Origin: Lamellibrachia columna
Lineage: Eukaryota; Annelida; Polychaeta; Sabellida; Siboglinidae
Assembly (NCBI GenBank): GCA_963662155.1
Contig: OY759261.1
Coordinates: 10,136,072 to 10,200,071, forward strand
DNA: 64,000 nucleotides
Reading direction: 5' to 3'
Positions 1-10,640 of the stretch are shown one piece after another (the first letter of the stretch is position 1; the number at the start of each line of letters is the position of its first letter). The notes below the pieces were generated by a model. The model saw only the letters and a list, made by a program, of their open reading frames with translations. It made no database searches and was not told the origin of the DNA. The translations under genes were made by a program, and so were the position numbers.

Positions 1-365
1 CCCGCATTTTCACCCTGCTAGCAGACTGAAACCTTGCGGACGAATGTTCGTCCATGCAGCGGGAAAAACGTAACCATGCATGTAAGCTATGCGACGCAAA
101 TTGCCTCGTTGCATTATATCGAGAACCTTTCGACGTATTTCGTTTCGTGTCGACATCTACGTACCGCCTATTTCACAACGAGTCTGCAAAAAACACCGCG
201 AGGTCAAAAGGTCAAAAGTCAAGGTCAACAAAACAAACACCGCCGCTTTCTGGAACGTTCGAACGAAGTTACGCCTTTTCACCCAGCTAGCAGACGGAAA
301 TCTAGCAGACGAAAGTTCGTGCATGCAGCGGGAAAAACCCAGAAAAAGTACATCGTCAGCAAACT
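1..365. repeat. Left terminal repeat of the foldback element
   Basis: Inverted copy of 5476-5850. It also contains an internal direct repeat: the text around 8-65 (CTGCTAGCAGAC, then GCAGCGGGAAAAAC) returns at about 283-340. The short ORFs here are open in both arms, but they overlap in several frames and look like nothing known, so I do not call a gene. Confidence 0.75.
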
Positions 366-735
366 TTCAGGGTAAACTGTAGGAGGTATGGGTAAATTGT
401 AGGAATTATGGGTAAACTGTAGGAGTTATGGGTAACCTGTAGGAATTACGGGTAAACTGTAGGAGTTATGGGTAACCTGTAGGAATTATGGTTAAACTGT
501 AGGAGATATGGGTAAACTGTAGGAATTGTGGGTAAACTGTAGGAATTATGGGTAAACTGTAGGAGGTATGGGTAAACTGTAGGAAGGCTTGTGCGCTCCC
601 ACTCGTGTTGTCTTTTTTCACACTGGTCAGTCGCAAAACTGTAGGAGTTATGGGTAACCTGTAGGAATTATGGGTAAACTTTAGGAGTTATGGGTAAACT
701 GTAGGAGGTATGGGTAAACTGTAGGAAGGCTTGTG
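366..735. repeat. 20-bp minisatellite, left arm
   Basis: Tandem copies of GGGTAAACTGTAGGAATTAT with variants (aactgt/aacctgt; aatt/agtt/aggt). It is interrupted once, near 590-635, by a piece of the 62-bp repeat. The reverse complement forms the array at 5111-5475. Confidence 0.9.
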
Positions 736-965
736 CGCTCCCACTCCTCTTGTTTTTTTCACACTGGTCAGTCGCTGTTGGTGGACTTTGGCTTGTACGC
801 TTCCACTCGTCTTGTCTTTTTCACACTGGTCAGTCGCTGTTGGTGGAATTTGGCTTGTGTACTTCCACCCGCCTTGTCTTTTTTGACACTGGTCAGTCGC
901 TGTTGGTGGACTTTGGCTTGTGCGCTCTCACTCTTCTTGTCTTTTTTGACACTGGTCAGTCGCTG
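725..965. repeat. 62-63-bp tandem repeat, left arm
   Basis: Four near-identical units containing CTCCCACTCGTCTTGTC, CACTGGTCAGTCGCTG and TTGGTGGACTTTGGC. The inverse of the array at 4871-5110. The overlapping ORFs in different frames here are repeat artefacts. Confidence 0.9.
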
Positions 966-1800
966 ATGGAGACATTGACCACAATGTGACATACACGGAG
1001 ACATTGACTGCTATGTGACATGTATGGAGGCATTTACCGCTGTGTGATATGTATGGAGACGTTTACCACCATGTGATATGTGTGGAGACATTTACCCCTG
1101 TGTGATATGTATGGAGACATTTGACACCATGTGGTAGGCATGAAGACATTGACTATCAAGTGACATGCATGGAGACATTGACCGTCATGTGACATGCATG
1201 GAGACATTTACTGCTGTGTGATATGTATGGAGACATTTGACACCATGTGACATGCATGGGGACATTTACCACTGTGTTATATGCGTGGAGACATTGACCA
1301 CAACGTGACATGCATGAAGACATTGACTGCTATGTGACATGTATGGATACATTTACCGCTGTGTAATATGTATGGAGACGTTCACCACCATGTGATATGT
1401 GTGGAGACATTTACCCCTGTGTGATATGTATGGAGACATTTGACACCATGTGGTATGCATGGAGACATTGACTGCCATGTGACATACATGGATACATTGA
1501 CCACCATGTGACATGCATGGAGACATTTACCGCTGTGTGATATGTATGGAGACATTCACCACCATGTGATATGTGTGGAGACATTTGACACCATGTAACA
1601 TGCGTGGAGACATTGACAGCCATGTGATATGTATGGAGACATTTGACACCATGTGATATGTGTGGAGACATTTGACACCATGTAACATGCGTGGAGACAT
1701 TGACAGACATGTGATATGTATGGAGACATTTGACACCATGTGGTATGCATGAAGACATTGACTGCCATGTGACATGCTTGGAGACATTGACTGTCAAGTG
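966..1800. repeat. 29-bp minisatellite array, left arm outer
   Basis: Tandem 29-bp units built on GGAGACATTGAC and CATGTGACATGCAT, with alternating subtypes (TTTGACACC, TTTACCGCT, TTGACCACC). Three units make 87 bp, so each reading frame repeats every 29 residues. Three overlapping frames on the minus strand stay open (1411-1914, 1527-1787, 1556-1864). Mirrored at 3861-4870. Confidence 0.92.
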
Positions 1801-1960
1801 TTGGAAGTCTGCAAGTTGGAAGTTTGTGCTTTGGAATTTGCAAATTGGAAGTTCTCCACTCCACTCCACTCCACTTTGAAAGTTTATGTTATGAAAGTTT
1901 GCAAGTTGCTTCACCGATCACACATGTTTTGAAAGTTTGTGTCATAAAATTTTTTTTGGA
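1801..1960. repeat. AAGTTTG-rich spacer block, left arm
   Basis: Contains repeated TTGGAAGTTTG and a CCACTCCACTCCACTCCAC tract. Inverse of 3676-3860. Confidence 0.8.
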
Positions 1961-2290
1961 GACATTGACTGCCATGTGACATGCATGAAGACATTTACCG
2001 CTGTGTGATATGCATGGAGACATTGACCACAAAGTGACATGCATGGAGACATTGACTGGTATGTGACATGTATGGAGACATTTACCGCTGTGTGATATGT
2101 ATGGAGACATTTGACACCATGTGATATGCGTGGAGACATTGACCACCATGTGAAATGCATGGAGACATTGACCACCATGTGATATGCATGGAGACATTTG
2201 ACACCATGTGATATGCATGGAGACATTGACTACCATGTGACATGCATGGATACATTGACAACCATGTGACATGCATGGAGAAATTGACCG
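1961..2290. repeat. 29-bp minisatellite array, left arm inner
   Basis: Same 29-bp family as 966-1800, and the inverse of 3191-3675. ORFs through it (for example 1889-2359 minus) are by-products of a stop-poor repeat. Confidence 0.9.
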
Positions 2291-2650
2291 CCATTTTTGA
2301 AAGTTGATGTTATGAAAGTTTGCAAGTTGGAAGTTTTGGAAGTTTGCTTCACCGCACACACATGTTTTGAAAGTTTGTGTTATGAAAAATGTGTGAGTTG
2401 GAAGTTTGCTTCACGTCACACACACACACATGTTTTAAAGTTTATGTAATGAAAGTTTGTAAGTTGGAAGTTTGCTTCACCGCACACACATGTTTTTGAA
2501 AGTTTGTGTCATGAAAATTTGTAAGTTGGAAGTTTGTGATGTGACAAGTTTATGTTATGAAAGTTTGCAAGTTGGAAGTTTGCTTCACCGCATTAACACA
2601 TGTTTTGAAAGTTTGTGTTGTGAAAAATGTGTAAGTTGGAAGATTGGTCT
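2291..2650. repeat. Roughly 60-bp AAGTTTG/CACCGCACACACATG repeat, left arm
   Basis: Irregular tandem units with GAAAGTTTGTGTTATGAAA, GTTGGAAGTTTGCTTCACC and CACACACATGTTTT. The inverse block is 2909-3190. Confidence 0.85.
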
Positions 2651-2908
2651 ATTTAACATTGGTCAGCCACTGTTGACATACTTTAACTTGTACGCTCCCA
2701 CTCGTCTTGTCTTTTTAATATTGGTCAGTCACTGTTGGCAGACTTTAACTTGTGCGCTCCCACTCTTGTCTTTTTGACATTGGTCAGTCACTGTTGGTAG
2801 ACTTTGACTTGTGCTCTCCCACTCGTCTTGTCTTTTTGACATTGGTCAGGTACTGTTGGCAGACTTTAACTTGTGCGCTCCCACTCGTCTTGTCTTTTTG
2901 ACAGGCGT
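2651..2908. repeat. Unpaired centre array (diverged 62-bp repeat)
   Basis: Four diverged units of the 62-bp repeat (CTCCCACTCGTCTTGTC, GACATTGGTCAGTCACTG). They run in one direction only and so form the loop of the hairpin. They differ from the arm units consistently (ATTGGTCAGTCACTG against ACTGGTCAGTCGCTG). Confidence 0.8.
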
Positions 2909-3190
2909 GGAGTGGAGTGGAGAACTTCCAATATGCAAACTTCCAAAGCTAAAACTTCCAACTTGCAGACTTCCAACTCGCAAACTTCACAAAAAATGTG
3001 TGTGCGGTGAAGCAAACTTCCAACTTACAAACTTTCATAACATAAACTTTCAAAACGTGTGTGTGTGTGACGTGAAGCTAACTTCCAACTTACACATTTT
3101 TCACAACACAAACTTTCAAAACATGTGTGTGCGGTGAAGCAAACTTCCAAAACTTCCAACTTACAAACTTTCATAACATCAACTTTCAAA
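2909..3190. repeat. AACTTCCAAC/CAAACTTTC block, right arm
   Basis: Reverse complement of 2291-2650. It begins with GGAGTGGAGTGGAG, the inverse of the CCACTCC tract. Confidence 0.85.
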
Positions 3191-3675
3191 AATGGCGGTC
3201 AATTTCTCCATGCATGTCACATGGTTGTCAATGTATCCATGCCTGTCACATGGTAGTCAATGTCTCCATGCATATCACATGGTGTCAAATGTCTCCATGC
3301 ATATCACATGGTGGTCAATGTCTTCATGCATGTCACATGGTGGTCAATATCTCCACGCATATCACATGGTGTCAAATGTCTCCATACATATCACACAATG
3401 GTAAATGTCTCCATGCATGTCAAATGACGGTCAATGTCTACACGCATATCACATGGTGTCAAATATCTCCATACATATCACATAAGGGTAAATGTCTCCA
3501 CACATATTACATGGTGGTGAACGTCTCCATACATATCACACAGCGGTAAATGTCTCCATACATGTCACATACCAGTCAATGTCTCCATGCATGTCACGTT
3601 GTGGTCAATGTCTCCACGCATATCACACAGCGGTAAATGTCTCCATGCATGTCACATGGCAGTCAATGTCTCCAA
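3191..3675. repeat. 29-bp minisatellite array, right arm inner
   Basis: Inverted copies of the 29-bp family (ATGTCTCCATGCATATCACA). It is longer than its partner 1961-2290, so unit number changed after the inversion. Confidence 0.9.
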
Positions 3676-3860
3676 AAAAAATTTCATGACACAAACTTTC
3701 AAAACAGTGCACGGTGCATGTTCGGTGAAGCAAACTTTCAACTTGCAAACTTTCATAACATAAACTTTCAAAGTGGAGTGGAGTGGAGAACTTCCAATTT
3801 GCAAATTCCAAAGCACAAACTTCCAACTTGCAGACTTCCAACACATGAGAGTCAATGTCT
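3676..3860. repeat. CAAACTTTC spacer block, right arm
   Basis: Inverse of 1801-1960, including GTGGAGTGGAGTGGAG. Confidence 0.8.
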
Positions 3861-4870
3861 CCAAGCATGTCACATGGCAGTCAATGTCTTCATGCATATC
3901 ACATGGTGTCAAATGTCTCCATACATATCACATGGCTGTCAATGTCTCCACGCATGTTACATGGTGTCAAATGTCTCCACACATATCACATGGTGGTGAA
4001 TGTCTCCATACATATCACACAGCGGTAAATGTATCCATGCATGTCACATGGCAGTCAATGTCTCCATGCATACCACATGGTGTCAAATGTCTCCATACAT
4101 ATCACACAGGGGTAAATGTCTCCACACATATCACATGGTGGTGAACGTCTCCATACATATCACACAGCGGTAAATGTATCCATACATGTCACATAGCAGT
4201 CAATGTCTTCATGCATGTCACGTTGTGGTCAATGTCTCCACGCATATAACACAGTGGTAAATGTCCCCATGCATGTCACATGGTGTCAAATGTCTCCATA
4301 CATATCACACAGCAGTAAATGTCTCCATGCATGTCACATGACGGTCAATGTCTCCATGCATGTCACTTGATAGTCAATGTCTTCATGCCTACCACATGGT
4401 GTCAAATGTCTCCATACATATCACACAGGGGTAAATGTCTCCACACATATCACATGGTGGTGAACGTCTCCATACATATCACACAGCGGTAAATGTATCC
4501 ATACATGTCACATAGCAGTCAATGTCTTCATGCATGTCACGTTGTGGTCAATGTCTCCACGCATATAACACAGTGGTAAATGTCCCCATGCATGTCACAT
4601 GGTGTCAAATGTCTCCATACATATCACACAGCAGTAAATGTCTCCATGCATGTCACATGACGGTCAATGTCTCCATGCATGTCACTTGATAGTCAATGTC
4701 TTCATGCCTACCACATGGTGTCAAATGTCTCCATACATATCACACAGGGGTAAATGTCTCCACACATATCACATGGTGGTAAACGTCTCCATACATATCA
4801 CACAGCGGTAAATGTCTCCATACATGTCACATAGCAGTCAATGTCTCCGTGTATGTCACATTGTGGTCAA
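3861..4870. repeat. 29-bp minisatellite array, right arm outer
   Basis: Inverse of 966-1800. A block of about 300 bp is itself tandemly duplicated (around 4085-4390 and 4390-4695), giving a higher-order repeat; this accounts for part of the extra length of the right arm. Confidence 0.9.
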
Positions 4871-5110
4871 TGTCTCCATCAGCGACTGACCAGTGTCAAA
4901 AAAGACAAGAAGAGTGAGAGCGCACAAGCCAAAGTCCACCAACAGCGACTGACCAATGTCAAAAAAGACAAGGCGGGTGGAAGTACACAAGCCAAATTCC
5001 ACCAACAGCGACTGACCAGTGTGAAAAAGACAAGACGAGTGGAAGCGTACAAGCCAAAGTCCACCAACAGCGACTGACCAGTGTGAAAAAAAACAAGACG
5101 AGTGGGAGCG
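4871..5110. repeat. 62-63-bp tandem repeat, right arm
   Basis: Inverse of 725-965, four units, almost base for base (CAGCGACTGACCAGTGTC, AAAGACAAGACGAGTGG). Confidence 0.9.
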
Positions 5111-5475
5111 CACAAGACTTCCTACAGTTTACCCATACCTCCTACAGTTTACCCATAACTCCTACAGTTTACCCATAATTCCTACAGGTTACCCATAACT
5201 CCTACAGTTTTGCGACTGACCAGTGTGAAAAAAGACAACACGAGTGGGAGCGCACAAGCCTTCCTACAGTTTACCCATACCTCCTACAGTTTACCCATAA
5301 CTCCTACAGTTTACCCACAATTCCTACAGGTTACCCATAATTCCTACAGTTTACCCATAATTCCTACAGGTTACCCATAACTCCTACAGTTTACCCGTAA
5401 TTCCTACAGGTTACCCATAACTCCTACAGTGTACCCATAATTCCTACAATTTACCAATACCTCCTACAGTTTACC
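5111..5475. repeat. 20-bp minisatellite, right arm
   Basis: CTCCTACAGTTTACCCATAA units, with the same interruption by a 62-bp-repeat fragment (around 5214-5265) as the left arm. The interruption therefore pre-dates the inverted duplication or is kept by arm-to-arm conversion. Confidence 0.9.
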
Positions 5476-5850
5476 CTGAAAGTTTGCTGACGATGTACTT
5501 TTTCTGGGTTTTCCCGTGTTTTTCCCGCTGCATGCACGAACTTTCGTCTGCTAGATTTCAGTCTGCTAGCTGGGTGAAAAGGCGTAACTTCGTTCGAACG
5601 TTCCAGAAAGCGGCGGTGTTTGTTTTGTTGACCTTGACCTTTTGACCTCGCGGTGTTTTTTGCAGACTCGTTGTGAAATAGGCGGTACGTAGATGTCGAC
5701 GCGAAATATAATACGTCGAAAGGTTCTCGATATAATGCCTCGAGGCAATTTGCGTCGCATAGCTTACAGGCACGGTTACGTTTTTCCCTCTGCATGCACG
5801 AACTTTCGTCCGCTAGGTTTCAGGCTGCTAGCAGGGTGAAAATGCGGGAT
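5476..5850. repeat. Right terminal repeat of the foldback element
   Basis: Inverse of 1-365; pairing can be followed to CTGCTAGCAGGGTGAAAATG near 5827. Beyond this the left partner lies outside the window. Confidence 0.75.
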
Positions 5851-5927
5851 GGTGTTTCTTTTCGTGAGCGTGGAAAATTCCATAACGTCGTTCGAATGTT
5901 CCAAAAAAGAAGAAAAAAACTACATGA

Positions 5928-5967
5928 AACCGGTTCAAAACGGTTTGAACCGGTTTATACCGGTTCT
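5928..5967. repeat. Four phased 10-bp AACCGGTT-type units
   Basis: AACCGGTT-like words start at 5928, 5938 (AACGGTTT variant), 5948 and 5958, exactly 10 bp apart. AACCGGTT is the known Grainyhead/CP2-family consensus. The spacing would put all sites on one face of the helix. Function is inferred only from the motif. Confidence 0.6.
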
Positions 5968-6028
5968 GTACACAGACACGTCTCGGAAAGCGCGTCATAA
6001 TCGTCAGTATTAAGCCAAATACGACTGA

Positions 6029-6181
6029 ATTAGGGTTACTAACCCTAACCCTAACTGGCAAGTGCATAAGTACAACAGATCGGCGATATTTGACCTTTCA
6101 TTAGGGTTAATAACCCTACAGGGTCCGTATTAGGGTTCACTACAGACATCAGAGTTAGGGTTACTAACCCTAACCCTAACT
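6029..6181. repeat. Interstitial telomere-like inverted motifs
   Basis: Two copies of TTAGGGTTACTAACCCTAAC (about 6029-6055 and 6153-6176), with further TTAGGGTT and AACCCTA words between. Each is an inverted pair of the metazoan TTAGGG repeat, followed by CTGGCAA. This is too short to be a telomere tract and probably belongs to the ends of a repeat unit. Confidence 0.8.
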
Positions 6182-6229
6182 GGCAATCGTATCAGCACAA
6201 CAATCGGTGACCTTTGACCTTCGACCTTG

Positions 6230-7105
6230 CCCCGCAGCGCCGTCTGGTAATCGTATCAGCGCAAAACAATGCCCCAAAACAAGATGGCAGCCTCCATAGA
6301 GAGGTCACGTGATATGCAAACGAGGAACTGTGACGTTGTAGCAGCCCCTCCTGGTGACCGTATCATCGCAAAACAACATGGCAGTAAAACAAGATGGCGG
6401 CATGTATAGAGAAGTCACGTGATATACAAATGAGGAACTGTGACGTCATAAGTCACGTGACGGCTGTCGACCAATCAGAACAGCCGAAACTAGGTCACAA
6501 ACCGTCGATACAATTGACCGGTAGCGCCCCTTGGTGACGGTTTCACCACAAAAGGCTCTCGACCAATCAGAACAGTCAAAACTAGGTCACAAACCGTCGA
6601 TACAATTGACCCGTAGCGCCCCCTGGTGACGGTTTCACCACAAAAGGGTGCAATATATGGTAATTTATGCAAATATAGACGTCATAGGTCACGTGACGGC
6701 TCTCGACCAATCATAATGAATCCATGTTGCGCCCCTGGTGACAGTATGACCGCAAAGGAGTGCGATTTTTGGTAATTTATGCTAATTGATAATAGGGGAT
6801 GACACGTTGCGCCCCCTGGTGACAGGTTCACTACATAACGGTGTAATTTTTGCTAATTTATGTAAATTTATGCAAATGAGCTGTGACGGCATAAGTCACG
6901 TGACTGCTCTCGACCAATGATATCCGTCGACACAATTACCCATGTGGCGCCCCCTGGTGGTGAAACTGCTCTCGACCAATCAGAAAGTGCCCCAAATTTT
7001 GCCATTTGAGCGATAATAGGGTATTATACGGTGGCGCCCCTAGCGGCAATAAGCGCACGACCAATCAGAACGCTCCATTTCAAATTTCAACCAATCAGAA
7101 TGAGC
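6230..7105. promoter_or_regulatory. Dense CTCF-like / NF-Y / CRE / E-box motif array
   Basis: An imperfect tandem repeat of about 90-120 bp. Six GCGCCCC(C)TGGTG-type cores (about 6521, 6613, 6728, 6808, 6945, 7031) match the reverse complement of the known CTCF consensus CCACCAGGGGGCGC. GACCAATCAG-type CCAAT words start near 6469, 6561, 6704, 6912, 6972, 7058 and 7089. GTCACGTGA(C) E-box palindromes lie at 6304, 6413, 6452, 6688 and 6895. CRE-like TGACGTCA is at 6441, with AGACGTCAT near 6678. It may be a duplicated regulatory cassette or a transposon carrying these words; binding is not shown by sequence. Confidence 0.6.
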
Positions 7106-7154
7106 CCCAAATCTTGCCATTTTTGGAGCTTCAAAAAGACACACATACTACTCA

Positions 7155-9796
7155 CGTCAACATTGATGTTTCCGACAAACATTCCCAGCTGAACCACCTG
7201 AAACACACCAACTATCTGACTAACTGATTGATTGACTAATTAAGTAACTAAATCAATAACTAGCTAACCAACAAACGTCAAATGTGATACCAAATGTCGT
7301 TAGAGAATAACATGTTGAAACCGGAAACGTCAACTGCTGCTGCCAAGTCAACCGCTATATCGTCCATATTTACATAATCTTACCATGTATAGATTTATTC
7401 CACCTAAAGCATTATTTCACCAGGAGGGGAACCCCCCTTCCACACTCCCCGTCGCCTCCGCGACGCGAAGCTTTCATATATCGCCCTCATACCATATAAA
7501 ACGGTAGATATCCAGATTGTTGTGCAATGCTACTTAGCACCTCTGAATATTATGAAAGTTGTCACTGCCGTATTGAGAAGTGGAACCAAGAAAGTAACTG
7601 CCAAGCATAGTACAAACATTATCATGTTCCACATTTAGACTAAACAGAGAAAGCTTGTAAGGTTATTCGTAACATTTTGGGAACAAATCGAAGTATCAAA
7701 GACATGGAAGTGCAAAGTGAACGGAATGGTGATTACGGGCAGCATAAGATAATAATTTGAGAGATTAACTAGCAGGCTTCATACGGAAGAGATACAGTTT
7801 AAATATATTATTTCTGCGAAATATAATAGAGCGGCAGACAACTTGATACATCACTTCCGTCGACTTCGAAAAGGCCTTTGATTACATATACCGAATGAGC
7901 CTTTGGAAAACCTACGTAATCTCAAACAAGATAATCTAATGATTCAACCCTTAATCGCGGATACAGATTGCGCAGTGCTAGATGAAATCACTACAAGACA
8001 ATGGAGCAGGATTGGTCGAGAGAAAGACAAACCGGCGAAAAACTGTAGCACAGAAAAACAAGAACTGGGGTGGAAAACATGGACTGAAGCCAAACAGATG
8101 GACAAAGATGGAACGAACTGGAGAAGGATCACTGCAGCTTGATGGATCACTCTTCCCGAAAAGGATATATAAGGTAACGTAACGGAATTGTTTAGCCCAT
8201 ATTGTTGTGAAAAATTCAACAGTTATAATAGGTCCCAGGTAAAGGTCCCAAGTAATTGTAAATCACAATGGCAGTTGTTGTTGTATAAATTAATTCGTTT
8301 AATGCATGTAGAAAAAAAACCGAAACACGTTTGTGAATGATTAACGACAACCATGACACTTTTGAGAATAATTGACAGGTAACGTGTCAACACTAAGACT
8401 GTGATTAGCTCTATAATTATCACGGGTTAAAAGTAACCGTAAGTGTCACGGTCAACCGTCGCGTTTATGGCACAAATAGCTTCGTTTCACTTATGAAAAC
8501 ACTCAAACGTTTCCCTCCGAACTCCGACGTGTACACGTACCTGTTACATGTGAACTAAACTTAATACATAACTTTTCAGTACACATTTAAGTAAACATAT
8601 ACATTCTTCAATATGCTTAGTTGCGTCAATTCTACATTCACAGGCAGTCGACGACTAGCAACATGAAACACCAGCAATGAATGCAACTAACAAACTCTGG
8701 CATTGCCATAACATGACAGTTGCGGATGGATGAAGGGGTCTGGTGTTCGCTCATATCCTTTAAAAGTGATATGACAACTGACGGCTTCTCGTAAAAGTTG
8801 CTGAGAACGCATTACTTCATTCATCACAAATTACAAATAGGACACCTACTTGCCAACTAGGGTTGTGTTTATGCCAAGCTGAATATTACGTCCTGCTAGG
8901 AGAATATGCCCCCTGGTGCCATCGTAGAAGCCGACATTGCCAAGACTGAGACGACGAATGAACTACACTTTAAAATCGAACTCGTAGAAGTTGGTGAAGT
9001 AGAAACTGACTTCTCCCGTCCCAAGATGTCTTAGGGCTTTTGGTTTAGTTAGCAATACGGAAATTGTTCAGAATATTTTAAAATATGAATTTCCGACATT
9101 AATAAGAAATCGATTTTAGTCCGTTTATAGCACGTAGAAGCTTACCAAGCCTGTTGAAAGAATAAATAATTACGGAATGTTTACCAGGCTTTGTTTATTA
9201 GTGACTAACGACACGGATTTTATAAACACTTACTGCGTGAATGTCGGGTCACGGTATGTTCTCAAGTAGTACAATTTTCGTCTCTTCTCGTCGTAGCGAA
9301 ATTCCTCCACCGTATCTTTGCTGTCCACAAGAACGTTGATAACACATATGTAGATCACTTCTGAAAACATGTAATATAATGCGTCATATCCAATATCTCA
9401 AAAAGTGAATGCAGCAATTATATGGCGAATGAGACATTAAGAAATAGCCAAATAATCATCTGAACAGGTTTTATATTCGGATATACGGCGCAGTACAAAT
9501 ACAAGTTGTTATTATTATTATTATACGTTACTACGACTAAGCCTACTGCACATATTTTACTGGATAAGCGATGGATTGTTAAAGGTGACATGTGGCAGCG
9601 GCCAAAAACAGGAACGAAGAAAACGTCCTATGTTGCATAAAGTCTTACAGGAGTTATAGGCTCTCCAAATGATGAGACCGAGTGGAGAGAATGTGGATCT
9701 GTCGAGGTCGCCTACGATGTCGAGCGCGTGGGTCCCATGTATGGGCTTCTTGAAGTCAAACAGCAATATATCGCCCCGACTCTGTGCATCAAAGCC
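7155..9796 (-). pseudogene. Paraoxonase-family pseudogene, copy 1 (exons 4-8 remnants)
   Basis: Homologous, introns included, to the intact gene at 52612-60643. Exon 4 is 9649-9796 and exon 5 is 9234-9360, both of parental length with usable splice sites. Exon 6 (8850-9036) has frame-shifting deletions and an in-frame stop. Exon 7 (8485-8540) has lost its 3' end and donor. Exon 8 (7155-7197) is cut off by the motif array. The T ending exon 4 joins the AA opening exon 5, so splicing would create a stop codon across the junction. Exon 9 is absent. Positions of the paraoxonase catalytic histidines carry Leu and Val. The matching first exon is at 12553-12617. A dead copy with high confidence. Confidence 0.85.
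7840..8165 (+). mobile_element. LINE reverse transcriptase 3' fragment
   Basis: The frame contains VDFEKAFDYI-type text (RT motif A region) and then a Trp-rich C-terminal stretch (WKTWTEAKQMDKDGTNWRR) typical of non-LTR retrotransposon ends. It sits antisense in intron 7 of pseudogene copy 1. A diverged copy is in the same intron of the intact gene (about 58330-58600), so insertion came before the gene duplication. Confidence 0.65.
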
Positions 9797-10059
9797 CTTT
9801 CCAACAATAAATGCGAGTTTATGTTAAAGACAACATTCTTTCGATATGTCTCTCCACAACGCCACAACGTTTTTCGTAACTATCTTCGTCATCGTTATAT
9901 ACTTTGTCGACGACTGTATTGACACTGAAGGCTGTTATGCAAATAGCAACCACTATGTTGTGTTTTAAGCTGCTTAAAACACTGATTTGGAATTGACCTT
10001 CTCTTCGTAACACACACTGCAGTGTGTGAGATTATCAACCGTCTTGGACTATCATTGCT

Positions 10060-10640
10060 GACAGTGTGCACTGAAATCAGATGACGCTTCTACCATTTAA
10101 AATAATAAAGATGCAACACTGACCCAATCGGCTGGTATCTTCTACTTACTCTGGTTAGAGACATTCCAGCTGATAGTCCTGAAAATGTGGAACAATTTCC
10201 AACTCCAAAATTTCGTAGTGAACCACCCGAAGTATTCGAGGCGGATACCGTCATCGACTCGCGTAAGAACAGTAAGAACTGCAGGAATCACGACACAACT
10301 TGACAGTGTCTGGCTGGAACGTTACACGCGTCTCACAAGAGTTGACATTTGCAAAATGCATCACACTATTTAATAAAGGAGATCGACGAGTGTATGTTAA
10401 TGTCATAGGTAAATCACCCGTCTTAGAGTCGCAGGGGTGTTTTTTATTCTTCCAACGGTCCGTATTACAAAGGTTATTAGTGAAACTCAAAACGCTTTTA
10501 GATATGGAACGCGCTAAGTGGAAAAAAATGATTTGTTTGATGATCGAGACACTACGGTTAGCGATGACAGAATTGTAGACGCATAAGCAAGACATCATCA
10601 CCGTGTGGTTGGCTGCACAAGCATTTGTGGATGAGATTTA
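10060..10640 (+). repeat. Dispersed repeat B (intron-1 repeat), copy
   Basis: Shares with 29330-29935, 53960-54490, 35170-35345, 38610-38820 and 43600-43760 a run encoding D-I-x-x-D-T-x-E-S-V-E-Q-F-like residues. This copy is frameshifted. In three cases it lies in intron 1 of a paraoxonase copy, antisense to it. Near 10555-10640 it passes into LINE text. Confidence 0.6.

Larger units (their letters stand above)
1..5850. mobile_element. Giant foldback (hairpin) element with minisatellite arms
   Basis: The first 365 bases are the reverse complement of about 5476-5850: the same short open frames appear on + near 54-290 and on - near 5566-5795. Moving inward, every block is mirrored: a 20-bp array (366-735 and 5111-5475), a 62-bp array (725-965 and 4871-5110), 29-bp arrays (966-1800 and 3861-4870; 1961-2290 and 3191-3675) and AAGTTTG-rich blocks. 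The centre lies near 2750-2920 and holds an unpaired array at 2651-2908. The left tip is cut by the window, and the right arm may extend past 5850. No transposase is visible, so I infer a non-autonomous foldback transposon or an inverted duplication of a satellite block. Confidence 0.8.

Noticed and set aside
1411..4144. Many ORFs with MSPCMSHG-like repeats as a possible repeat-protein gene
   Set aside because: They are open in several frames of both arms of a 29-bp minisatellite, with no splice or start logic; treated as repeat artefacts.
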